Shown here one piece after another: positions 7,605 to 14,346 of a stretch of DNA of 20,531 nucleotides. Within the stretch, counting starts at the first letter, position 1; the number at the start of each line of letters is the position of its first letter. This DNA comes from Acidobacteriota bacterium (GTDB taxonomy: Bacteria > Acidobacteriota > Terriglobia > Terriglobales > Acidobacteriaceae), in contig JAJXXN010000089.1 in the NCBI GenBank assembly GCA_021781075.1, positions 1 to 20,531 of the forward strand. Direction: 5' to 3'. The notes below the pieces were generated by a model that was not told the DNA's origin, ran no database searches, and was given only the letters and a program-made list of their open reading frames with translations. The position numbers and the translations under genes are program-made.

Positions 7605-8360
7605 GTGCGGCAGAGGTTCATCCATTTTTTTCAAACGGCGTCGTTGGTGCTGGTGCTGGTGGGGATGGCACTGCTCTCGGCGATCACGACCATGCACTTT
7701 GCAATCCACGGCCGCGAGGTGACGGTCCCGAACCTGAAGCAGATGACGGTGGCCGACGCGCGGAGCCAGGCGGCGGGAATGGGCCTGGTGCTGGACGTGG
7801 ACAACCGGTACTATTCGGCGGACGTGGCGGCGGGGCATATTTTGTCGCAGGCACCGGATCCGGGCACGGTGGTGCGGCGGGAGTGGCATGTGCGCGTGGC
7901 CGAGAGCCTGGGGCCGCAGAAGGTTGAAGTGCCAAACACGGTGGGGATGGATGAACGGGTGGCCTCGCTGCAGTTGCGCCGCGTGGGGCTCGACGTGGGG
8001 GTGCAGGCGCATCTGCCGGTGAGCGGCGTGGCGGAGGGGACGGTGATTGCGCAGGACCCGCCGGCCGGGGCGCGCGGGATTGAGAGCCCGAGCGTGAGCC
8101 TGCTGATTGCGGGCGCGAGCGAGGATGCGAATGCGCAGTTGGTGATGCCTTCGCTGGTGGGGCTTCCGGTGACGGCGGCGCAGGCGGAGCTGCAGAAGGA
8201 CGGGTTTCAGTGCGACAAGCCTGAGTACATTGACGTCTTCGCGCGACAGCAAAACGGAAAGAGCCAGCCGGTGGCGCCGGGCAACGTGGTGGAGCAGGAG
8301 CCGGCAGCGGGTTCACGCGTGGACCGGTCAATCACGGTACACCTGGTTGCGGCAAAGTAG
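7605..8360 (+). CDS. Membrane-anchored protein with three PASTA domains
   Basis: A 251-residue protein with one N-terminal transmembrane helix (about 11-30) and a basic start (MRQR), giving an N-in, C-out topology. Three PASTA repeats fill the rest: VTVPNL from about 39-98, VEVPNT from about 107-168, and VMPSLVG from about 180-248. Each shows the family course (V-P-x-L/V-x-G-x, helix, then G-x-V-x-x-Q-x-P-x-x-G). PASTA domains bind peptidoglycan fragments and are usually attached to Ser/Thr kinases or PBPs, but no kinase or transpeptidase domain is present. The start is GTG at 7605, preceded by GGAG 6 nt upstream. It lies 43 bases after the CDF gene and ends 11 bases from the convergent rsmB, with eight T's (8366-8373) right after its stop codon. 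A role in envelope sensing or scaffolding is inference. Confidence 0.9.
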   Translation: MRQRFIHFFQTASLVLVLVGMALLSAITTMHFAIHGREVTVPNLKQMTVADARSQAAGMGLVLDVDNRYYSADVAAGHILSQAPDPGTVVRREWHVRVAESLGPQKVEVPNTVGMDERVASLQLRRVGLDVGVQAHLPVSGVAEGTVIAQDPPAGARGIESPSVSLLIAGASEDANAQLVMPSLVGLPVTAAQAELQKDGFQCDKPEYIDVFARQQNGKSQPVAPGNVVEQEPAAGSRVDRSITVHLVAAK

Positions 8361-8371
8361 GATTATTTTTT

Positions 8372-9763
8372 TTACTGGACGCGGCGCTCGAGAGCGCAGA
8401 TAAAAAATCCATCTGAGTTGAATTGGCCGGGCAGGAGCGGGAGCGCGCCTGCCGGGGTGAGCGCTGCCTTGAGCTGCGGGAGCGCGTGCGCGTGGAGGAG
8501 GCCGGATGTGGCCAGGGAATCCAGAGCGGGAGCGAGCGTGAGTTGCATGAATTCCGCGGGGCAGGATTTGAGAGCGGCGTCGATGGCGAGTTGGTTTTCC
8601 TCCGGCTCAAGCGAGCAGGTGGAGTAGAGGAGCCTTCCACCCGGGCGGAGAGCATGGAGCGCATTGGAGAGGATTTTTTGCTGGCGGGCGGCGTGCGCAG
8701 CGAGGGAGGCGGGCGTGAGGCGATGGCGGATCTCCGGGTTGCGGCCGAGGGTCCCGGTGCCGGTGCAGGGGACGTCGGCGAGAACCAGATCGAGGTTCAG
8801 CGTGGCGAAGGGCTCGGTTGCATCGGCCTCTTCACAAGAGATGCGCGAGGAGAGTGGGCGTGGATGGGAGGCCATGCGCTGGCGTAGTTCGGCGAGGCGT
8901 GGCGGGGAATTTTCCATTGCGGTGATTGCGGCCAGGGGCAGGCGTTCAGCGAGGAGGAGGGTTTTGCCGCCGGGCGCTGCGCAGGCGTCGAGGAGTCTTG
9001 GTTGCGGCGATGCGTCGGCGGGCAGAAGCGCGGCGGCAATTTCAGCGACAAGCTGCGAGCCTTCATCCTGAATGCGAAATGAGGATTCGGGCGCTTCGGG
9101 AAGCGAGCCGTTGATGAGCCTGCGCGCGGTGGTCAGGAGCGAGCCGGGGGCGAGTTCCGCACCGGCGGCGAGGAGGGTGGATTCAGCATCGGGCGCGATG
9201 AGGCGGAGGTTGAGCCCGGGTTGCTGCTGGCCGTGGAGGCAGATTGCATCGGTTATTGCCCCGCCAAAATTATTTGTCCAACGCCCGACGAGCCACTCCG
9301 GGTATGCGTCGCGGGGCGCGAGGGCGCGTGATTCCGCCGCATTGGCAGCGAGTTTGCGCAAGACCGCGTTGACCATTCCGGCCGCGAATTTGTGGCCGGA
9401 GGCGTGGGTGAGCGCGACGCTTTCATTGATGGCCGCATGTGCCGGGATGCGGTCGAGATGGGTGAGTTGAAAGGCGGCGAGACGGAGCGCGGTGAGCACT
9501 TCGGCGTCGAGTTTGGCGTTGGGGCGCGTGAGCAACGGTCGAATGAGCGCGTCGAGCGCAAGCTGCCAGCGGAGTGTGCCGAGGACGAGCGTGGTGGCGA
9601 GGTTGCGGTCAACGGGCGCGAGTTTGTCGAGGGCGCGGGTGCGGAGGAGCGAATCGGAGTGGAATTTTGAACCGGGGGCGTTGAGTTTGAGAAGGGCTTC
9701 ATAGGCGAAGAGCCGCCCGGGCGAGATTTTTTGCTGATTGCCACTGGTGCGCTTCCTCATCAT
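8372..9763 (-). CDS. rsmB: 16S rRNA (cytosine-967-C5)-methyltransferase RsmB
   Basis: A 463-residue SAM-dependent RNA m5C methyltransferase. Residues 13-150 form a NusB-like all-helical RNA-binding domain (SPGRLFAYEALLK, then LAPVDRNLATTLVLGTLRW). The catalytic domain shows LLDACAAPGGKTLLLAE (257-273), DLVLADVPCTGTGTL (325-339) with nucleophile-region C333, NPEIR (342-346), RLLYSTCSLEPEENQ (377-391) with catalytic C383, and a closing DGFFICALE (451-459). The two-cysteine arrangement and the NusB domain together identify RsmB. The ATG at 9763 begins one base after the fmt stop (TGA-C-ATG); a second ATG follows at once at 9760. The frame continues further upstream, but that part overlaps fmt and looks like non-protein sequence. 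It is the last gene of the aroC-def-fmt-rsmB run. Confidence 0.94.
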   Translation of the reverse strand: MMRKRTSGNQQKISPGRLFAYEALLKLNAPGSKFHSDSLLRTRALDKLAPVDRNLATTLVLGTLRWQLALDALIRPLLTRPNAKLDAEVLTALRLAAFQLTHLDRIPAHAAINESVALTHASGHKFAAGMVNAVLRKLAANAAESRALAPRDAYPEWLVGRWTNNFGGAITDAICLHGQQQPGLNLRLIAPDAESTLLAAGAELAPGSLLTTARRLINGSLPEAPESSFRIQDEGSQLVAEIAAALLPADASPQPRLLDACAAPGGKTLLLAERLPLAAITAMENSPPRLAELRQRMASHPRPLSSRISCEEADATEPFATLNLDLVLADVPCTGTGTLGRNPEIRHRLTPASLAAHAARQQKILSNALHALRPGGRLLYSTCSLEPEENQLAIDAALKSCPAEFMQLTLAPALDSLATSGLLHAHALPQLKAALTPAGALPLLPGQFNSDGFFICALERRVQ

Positions 9764-9764
9764 G

Positions 9765-10703
9765 TCAAAGCCCGAGGATGGTTTGGGGCCCGAGGTGGTG
9801 GCCGCGCAGAAACTCATTGGCGGGGATGCGTCGTTTGCCTTCGAGCTGAAGTTCGAGGAGTTCGAGGAGTGAGCCTTGCGCACAGGCGACCAGGAGTTTG
9901 CCTTCGGCGGTGGTGATGGAGCCGGGTGCGGCGGTGGTGGTTTCATCGACGGGGGCGAGACGATGGACGATGAGCTTTTTGCCGTCGAGAGTGGTCCATG
10001 CGCCGGGCCAGGGTTGAAAGCCGCGCCAGCGATTGTAGAGCTGCTGCGCGGTGTGGGCGGCGAAGTCCATGCGTGCGTCGTCGCGCGTGAGGAGCGGGGC
10101 GAGGGTTGCGGCGGAGTGGTCTTGCGGCGCGGGAGTGAGGGAGCCGTCCTCGAGTTGAGCGAGGGTTTGAATGACGAGCGGCGCTCCGGCGGTGGAAAGC
10201 GCGGTGAAGAGGTCGGCGGCGGTTTCACCGGGCTGGATGGGGATTGTTTGCTGGAGGAGGATGGCGCCGGTGTCGAGGCCCTCGTCGAGGAGCATGGTGG
10301 TGTTGCCGGTGATTCGGTCGCCGTTTGCGACGGCCCATTGGATGGGCGCGGCGCCACGGTATTTAGGGAGCAGCGAGGCGTGGACGTTGATGCAGCCGAA
10401 GCGCGGCAACTCGAGCATCCACGGCGGAATGATGCGGCCGTAGGCGACGACGAGGATGGCGTCGGGGGCAAGGGCTTCGAGTTGCGCCCGGAATTCGGCG
10501 TTGTTGCGGATTTTTTCAGGTTGGGTGACGGGCAGGCCGGCTGCGAGGGCGGCCTGCTTGACGGGCGGGGCGTGCAGGGTTTGTTCGCGCCCAACAGGGC
10601 GGTCGGGCTGGCAGACGACGAGTTGGATTTGGTGGCCGGCGCGGGGGAGCGCTTCCAGCGTGGGGACGGCGAATTGCGGGGTGCCGCAGAAGACGAGCTT
10701 CAC
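9765..10703 (-). CDS. fmt: Methionyl-tRNA formyltransferase
   Basis: A 312-residue enzyme that formylates initiator Met-tRNA with 10-formyl-tetrahydrofolate. It opens with LVFCGTPQFAVPTL (3-16) and has QPDRPVGRE (32-40). The catalytic region GCINVHASLLPKYRGAAPIQ (103-122) holds N106 and H108, with D144 in LDEGLDTGAILL. These three residues match the classical Asn-His-Asp triad. The C-terminal tRNA-binding domain includes FQPWPGAW (about 230-237). The start is a GTG at 10703, four bases after the def stop codon. It is supported by the family N-terminus (MKLVFCGTP), because the frame upstream overlaps def and makes no sense as protein. Pairing with def is the usual one: Fmt adds the formyl group that Def later removes. 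Confidence 0.95.
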   Translation of the reverse strand: MKLVFCGTPQFAVPTLEALPRAGHQIQLVVCQPDRPVGREQTLHAPPVKQAALAAGLPVTQPEKIRNNAEFRAQLEALAPDAILVVAYGRIIPPWMLELPRFGCINVHASLLPKYRGAAPIQWAVANGDRITGNTTMLLDEGLDTGAILLQQTIPIQPGETAADLFTALSTAGAPLVIQTLAQLEDGSLTPAPQDHSAATLAPLLTRDDARMDFAAHTAQQLYNRWRGFQPWPGAWTTLDGKKLIVHRLAPVDETTTAAPGSITTAEGKLLVACAQGSLLELLELQLEGKRRIPANEFLRGHHLGPQTILGL

Positions 10704-10707
10704 AGGA

Positions 10708-11220
10708 TTAGTCCCACGTGCCGTCGCGCTGCATTTTGCGGATTTTGCGCAGTGCGAGGTCGCGTTTGAGGGCGCTGATGCGGAAGATGAAAAGCACGCC
10801 GTCGAGGTGGTCGATTTCGTGCTGGAGGCAGCGGGATAGCAGGTCTTCGCCGTCGATCTCGAACCACTTTCCGTCGAGGTCCTGTGCGCGGACGCGGACG
10901 TGCGCGGCGCGCTGGACCTTCTCGCGAATTTCCGGGAAGCTGAGGCAGCCCTCCTCGTCATAGAGTTTGCCGGAGCGCTCAATGATTTCGGGATTGATGA
11001 AGACGCGCTTGTCGGCGGGGTCTTTGCCGCAACTGAGGTCGATGACGGTGATGCGTTTTGCGACGCCGACCTGCTGGGCTGCGAGGCCGATGCCCTGCGA
11101 GTGGTACATGGTCTCAAACATGTCGTCGACAAATTTGCGCAGCTCGTCGTTGAACTCGGTGACCGGCTCGCCGGGTTTTTGGAGGATGGGGTCGGGATAT
11201 TTGACGATCTTGAGAAGCAT
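10708..11220 (-). CDS. def: Peptide deformylase
   Basis: A 170-residue metallo-hydrolase that removes the N-formyl group from nascent proteins. All three signature motifs are intact: GIGLAAQQVG (43-52), EGCLSFPEI (90-98) with metal ligand C92, and QHEIDHLDG (133-141) with metal ligands H134 and H138 and catalytic E135. The length is standard. The C-terminus is charged (ALRKIRKMQRDGTWD). A small oddity is F146 in VLFIFRIS, where most family members have Asp. The ATG at 11220 gives the canonical N-terminus MLLKIVKYPDPIL. It lies 24 bases downstream of aroC and 4 bases upstream of fmt. Confidence 0.96.
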   Translation of the reverse strand: MLLKIVKYPDPILQKPGEPVTEFNDELRKFVDDMFETMYHSQGIGLAAQQVGVAKRITVIDLSCGKDPADKRVFINPEIIERSGKLYDEEGCLSFPEIREKVQRAAHVRVRAQDLDGKWFEIDGEDLLSRCLQHEIDHLDGVLFIFRISALKRDLALRKIRKMQRDGTWD

Positions 11221-11244
11221 GGTGGACGAAAATCTCCGGCGCGG

Positions 11245-12423
11245 TTAGAAGTTGCGAATTTGCCCGAGGTATCCCTCGTAGTTTCGTTTGAGCTCGGTGA
11301 GCGAGTCGCCGCCGAATTTCTGCTGCACCTGCTGGGCGATGATGAGGGCGACCATGGCCTCGCCGATGACGCCGGCGGCGGGCACGACGGAGATGTCGGA
11401 GCGCTCGTAACTGGCGCTGGTTGCCTGCCGTGTGTCAAAGCGGACGGACTCGAGGGGTTTGCGCAGGGTCGAAATGGGCTTGAGGTAGCCGCGGACAACC
11501 ACGTCCTCGCCGTTCGAGATGCCGCCCTCGATTCCACCGGCATTATTTTGATGCCGGTGGAAGCGGGTGGGTTTCATGGATTCGTCCTCGGAGTAAAGGA
11601 TGGGGTCGTGGACCTGGGAGCCGAAGGAGCCGGCGGCGACGACACCGCGTCCGATTTCAACGGCCTTGACGGCCTGGATGCTCATGACGGCAAAGGCGAG
11701 GCGCGCGTCGAGGCGCTCGTCCCAGTTGACGTGGGTGCCGATGCCGGGGGGAAGGCCGTGCACGACGACCTCGAAGATGCCGTTGACGGTGTCTCCGGTG
11801 CGCGCCGCCTCTTCAACCTCTTCCTTCATGCGCGCTTCTGTGGCCGCGTCGACGCAGCCGAGGACGACCTCGTCCTTTTCGGCGAGCGAGGCAATCTCTT
11901 CCCACGCGACGTTGCGGTCCAGCTCAACGCGGGCGACGCGTGTGACGTGGCTGAGGACGTGGATGTTGAGTTCGCGGAGGAGTTCCTTGGCGATGGCGCC
12001 GGCGGCTACACGGGCAGTGGTTTCGCGGGCGGAGGAGCGCTCGAGGATGTAGCGGGCGTCGGGAAAGTTGTATTTGAGTGCGCCGGCGAGGTCGGCATGC
12101 CCCGGGCGCGGTGAGGCGACGGGCTGGTGGAGTGCGGGGTCGCCGGTTTCAACAGGGAGTTTTTTCTCCCAGTTGGCCCAATCGCGGTTGATGATCTCAA
12201 TGGCGATGGGCGAGCCGATGGTCTTGCCGTGGCGCACGCCGGATAGGATGTGCGCCTTGTCGGTTTCAATCTTCATGCGGCCGCCGCGGCCATAACCCTG
12301 CTGGCGTCGCCAAAGCTCGTGGTTGAGGCGATCGAGCGAGACGGGGACGCCGGCTGGAAGGCCGGAGACGAGAGCGATGAGGGCTTCGCCGTGGGATTCA
12401 CCTGCGGTGGAGAAACGGATCAT
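11245..12423 (-). CDS. aroC: Chorismate synthase
   Basis: A 392-residue enzyme that uses reduced FMN to convert EPSP to chorismate, the last shikimate step. It feeds aromatic amino acids, folate and menaquinone. Motifs are GESHGEALIALVSGLPAG (8-25) with H11, WRRQQGYGRGGRMKIETD (38-55), SPRPGHADLAG (104-114) with H109, SARETTARVAAGA (131-143), NAGGIEGGISNGE (294-306) and ERSDISVVPAAGVIGEAM (340-357). The active-site His pair and the Arg cluster are present and the length is in the normal bacterial range. The ATG at 12423 is the family start. A TACAAT box lies 8 nt upstream on the coding strand. It leads the aroC-def-fmt-rsmB run, 66 bases after the end of the PAS gene. Confidence 0.96.
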   Translation of the reverse strand: MIRFSTAGESHGEALIALVSGLPAGVPVSLDRLNHELWRRQQGYGRGGRMKIETDKAHILSGVRHGKTIGSPIAIEIINRDWANWEKKLPVETGDPALHQPVASPRPGHADLAGALKYNFPDARYILERSSARETTARVAAGAIAKELLRELNIHVLSHVTRVARVELDRNVAWEEIASLAEKDEVVLGCVDAATEARMKEEVEEAARTGDTVNGIFEVVVHGLPPGIGTHVNWDERLDARLAFAVMSIQAVKAVEIGRGVVAAGSFGSQVHDPILYSEDESMKPTRFHRHQNNAGGIEGGISNGEDVVVRGYLKPISTLRKPLESVRFDTRQATSASYERSDISVVPAAGVIGEAMVALIIAQQVQQKFGGDSLTELKRNYEGYLGQIRNF

Positions 12424-12437
12424 TCCCTTTCATTGTA
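12424..12437 (-). promoter_or_regulatory. -10-like box TACAAT before aroC
   Basis: On the minus strand TACAAT (12437-12432) matches the -10 consensus at five of six positions and is followed by GAAAGGGA and then ATG. A transcript starting at the usual distance would carry only one or two leader bases. A GGGA lies directly against the ATG, too close to work as a Shine-Dalgarno. No good -35 is visible. It suggests that aroC can be transcribed separately from the signalling pair upstream. Confidence 0.42.
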
Positions 12438-12489
12438 AAGGAATGTTGTTTGGCGCCGGGGATTGACGGCGTGTCGAGCGCGCAAAAAT

Positions 12490-13239
12490 TCATGCGGCAC
12501 GCCAGAGTTGGACCACTCCGGAGGTGTAGCCTTGCTCCGGGTCAAAGATGGGCGAGGCGGTGATGAAGACGGTGATTTCCTCGCGGTTGCGGTTGAGGAG
12601 CCGCGCGGTTCCCCTGCAGGGGCCGTCGAGTCCCATGCGGACGCGGCCCTGCGACGGGTCGGAGGGGGTGAATTTGAGGATGGGGCAGCCGGACTGGATG
12701 GATTTTCCCATCAGTTCGGCGGCCTTCCACCCGGTGAGTTTTTCCGCAGCGGGGTTCATCAAACGGATGAAGCCAAGTGCGTCGGTGACGAGGACGGCCT
12801 CATCGATGGCGGCGAGGACGCTCTCGATCCAGAGTTTGGCCTGATGGGCCTCGTCGTGTGCCTCCTTGGACTCCGTGACATCGAAGTAGATGAGCCTCAT
12901 GCCGGTGATGGCGCCATCCGCATCGCGCATGAGGCCGCGATGGATTTGGTAGACGCGGACTTCGCCCTTGGCGGTGTAGATGGTGCGAAAGACCGGGGGC
13001 GGCTCGGTGCCAGAGGCAATGACTGCGTGGAAAGCCGCCTGGCTGCGCTCGACCTCGTCAAGAGCCATGAACTCCCAGGGTGTTTGGCCGACCAATTCCC
13101 CGCTTGTCATTTGCTGCATGCGGCAACAAGCCCGGTTGACGCGGAGGATGCGGCCGTCGCAGTCCAATTCCATGCAGCCGACCGGTAGCTCGTCAATCAG
13201 ACACTGGACGGAGTCTTCGTTTTCCAATACTTGCCTCAT
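12490..13239 (-). CDS. Tandem PAS-domain protein without an output domain
   Basis: A 249-residue soluble protein made of two PAS sensor domains. The first spans about 8-125: LIDELPVGCMELDCDGRI at its start, NRACCRMQQMTSGELVG, then VTESK at 121-125. The second spans about 137-247: VLAAIDEAVLVTDALGFI, MNPAAEKLTGWKAAELMG, ITVFITASPIFD. A short helical linker joins them (KEAHDEAHQAKLW). There is no kinase, GGDEF, EAL, HTH or receiver domain and no membrane segment, so any signal must pass to a partner. The ATG at 13239 sits four A's after the stop codon of the upstream gene (TAA-AAAA-ATG), so the two are almost certainly one operon. That gene is a degenerate GGDEF protein, a plausible partner. 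The three adjacent cysteines region (C22, C38, C39) might bind a cofactor, which is speculation. Confidence 0.85.
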   Translation of the reverse strand: MRQVLENEDSVQCLIDELPVGCMELDCDGRILRVNRACCRMQQMTSGELVGQTPWEFMALDEVERSQAAFHAVIASGTEPPPVFRTIYTAKGEVRVYQIHRGLMRDADGAITGMRLIYFDVTESKEAHDEAHQAKLWIESVLAAIDEAVLVTDALGFIRLMNPAAEKLTGWKAAELMGKSIQSGCPILKFTPSDPSQGRVRMGLDGPCRGTARLLNRNREEITVFITASPIFDPEQGYTSGVVQLWRAA

Positions 13240-13243
13240 TTTT

Positions 13244-14197
13244 TTACCTGCCCATGTTGAATTTGGATTGCAATTTGTTGAGGTCTTCAGCACTTTGGAA
13301 GCGGCTGATGGGGATGATTTCAAAGCTGAGCGGGATGCGAAGCATGACGTTGCGCCCGCCGACATTGACGGTGAAGTCGCGGTTGTGGCCGGAGATGCGG
13401 TTGAGTTCGGCGGTGAGGATCTGGTCGTTGGCGCGACCATGGACGATGGCAAGGAGCCTGGAGTTGCTCCAGTGGTAGACGCGGTCGTCGGCGTGGAGGG
13501 AGTTGGTGATGTAGGCGGCGACGGCGATGAGGCAGTCCTGCACGGCCTCCGCGCCAAAGCGCTGCCCGATGACGTCCATGCAACCAAGCTCGAATTGGAC
13601 TACGTAACCTTTTCCGCCGGCGGCGAGGATGAGTTCAAGGCGCTCGACTGCGCTGCCGCCGCCAAGCAGACCGGCGGCGTTGTCATTCGAAGTGGAGAGA
13701 TTGGGGTCGGAGACGCTCATGGCGTCATCGTCGGATTTTCCCTTGCTGGGCGGGGTGAGAAATTTTTCCACCTTGGCATAGAAGTTTTTGATTTCGTCGG
13801 CCTGGCTGGTTTCGAGGATTTCCTTGAAGAGGGCGAGCACGATGGGGGAGTTCAAACGCATATGCATGCGCTCGATGCAGGTGCGCAAGAGCAGGCCGGT
13901 GAGCGCGCGCCATGCAGAGAGCCGCTCGCGGAGCTGTTCGCGGCTGATATTGCGGTAGAGCTCAAACTCCTGGATCATCCGGCGGACGACCTGCAGTTTG
14001 TCGTCCTCGGTGGCGCGGTCGGGGACCTGCAGGGCGAGGCGGGTGATTTCGGTGCGGAAGTTTTTGTATGCGGAGGGGTCGATTTCGGGCATGTTCATGG
14101 CCACGCCCTCGGCGAAGAGAGTGAGGAAGCGGCCGGAGATCTCCGCATCCTCAGCAGCCAACTGGCTGGTGCCGGGTTTTTCATCGCCTCGCAACAT
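13244..14197 (-). CDS. Degenerate GGDEF-like domain protein, probably not a diguanylate cyclase
   Basis: A 317-residue soluble protein. Residues 15-150 are helical with no recognised domain (YKNFRTEITRLALQV, EFELYRNISREQLRERLSAWRAL). A low-complexity Ser/Asp/Asn linker follows (155-175), then a C-terminal domain (about 180-315) with the course of a GGDEF fold. In it, FELGCMDVIGQRFGAEAVQDCLIAVAAYI (202-230) resembles the helix carrying the ND-x-x-GH segment, and DDRVYHWSNSRLLAIVHG (237-254) aligns with D-x-x-x-R-W-GGDEF-x-x-x-x. The signature is replaced by SNSRL (244-248), so catalytic and metal-binding residues are missing. It may bind nucleotide or act as a protein-interaction module. The ATG at 14197 has GGGGAG about 10 nt upstream; a TTG at 14278 would add 27 residues. 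It is followed four bases later by the tandem-PAS gene and is divergent from asd. Confidence 0.72.
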   Translation of the reverse strand: MLRGDEKPGTSQLAAEDAEISGRFLTLFAEGVAMNMPEIDPSAYKNFRTEITRLALQVPDRATEDDKLQVVRRMIQEFELYRNISREQLRERLSAWRALTGLLLRTCIERMHMRLNSPIVLALFKEILETSQADEIKNFYAKVEKFLTPPSKGKSDDDAMSVSDPNLSTSNDNAAGLLGGGSAVERLELILAAGGKGYVVQFELGCMDVIGQRFGAEAVQDCLIAVAAYITNSLHADDRVYHWSNSRLLAIVHGRANDQILTAELNRISGHNRDFTVNVGGRNVMLRIPLSFEIIPISRFQSAEDLNKLQSKFNMGR

Positions 14198-14346
14198 GCG
14201 CGCAGCACTCCCCAGGGAACTTATCGGCAATTTGCCTTGGAACTGCACCAGCGCCGCACGCAGGCGCAGACTGTGCAAGGCAATCGGGGGTGGAGATTGG
14301 ATTTCACCCGATTGTCCGCTTCCTGTACACTGAAATGTTTAACACC
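14198..14346. promoter_or_regulatory. Divergent intergenic region between the GGDEF-like gene and asd
   Basis: This 149-base gap must hold promoters for both directions. On the plus strand TACACT (14326-14331) is a four-of-six -10 candidate that would give a leader of about nine bases to the asd ATG at 14347. I found no convincing -35 and no riboswitch-like fold. On the minus strand only a Shine-Dalgarno (GGGGAG) for the GGDEF-like gene stands out. Confidence 0.3.

Noticed and set aside
6620..8252. Two long minus-strand frames opposite the CDF and PASTA genes
   Set aside because: Strongly Arg/His/Pro-rich shadow translations of well-supported plus-strand genes.
8361..8373. Intrinsic terminator after the PASTA gene
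   Set aside because: There is an eight-base T-run, but I found no good GC-rich hairpin immediately before it.
9764..10594. N-terminal extension of the rsmB frame giving a 740-residue protein
   Set aside because: The added part lies opposite no free space: it overlaps fmt in another frame of the same strand and is Pro/Ser-rich with no family similarity. The RsmB N-terminus starts at MMRKRTSG (9763), one base after the fmt stop.
10704..11543. N-terminal extension of the fmt frame giving a 592-residue protein
   Set aside because: The extension overlaps def and part of aroC in the wrong frame and is Ser/Arg/Pro-rich. Fmt homology begins exactly at the GTG at 10703.
10900..12114. Long plus-strand open frame opposite def and aroC
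   Set aside because: Composition is Asp/Gly/Val-rich without any motif; the minus-strand genes have full catalytic motifs, so this is an antisense artefact.
13240..13587. N-terminal extension of the tandem-PAS frame
   Set aside because: It overlaps the C-terminal part of the GGDEF-like gene in another frame and looks like translated non-coding frame; the PAS protein starts at 13239.
14198..14346. Lysine riboswitch upstream of asd
   Set aside because: The gap is short and shows none of the multi-helix pattern of the lysine riboswitch; feedback is more likely through the LysC ACT domain.
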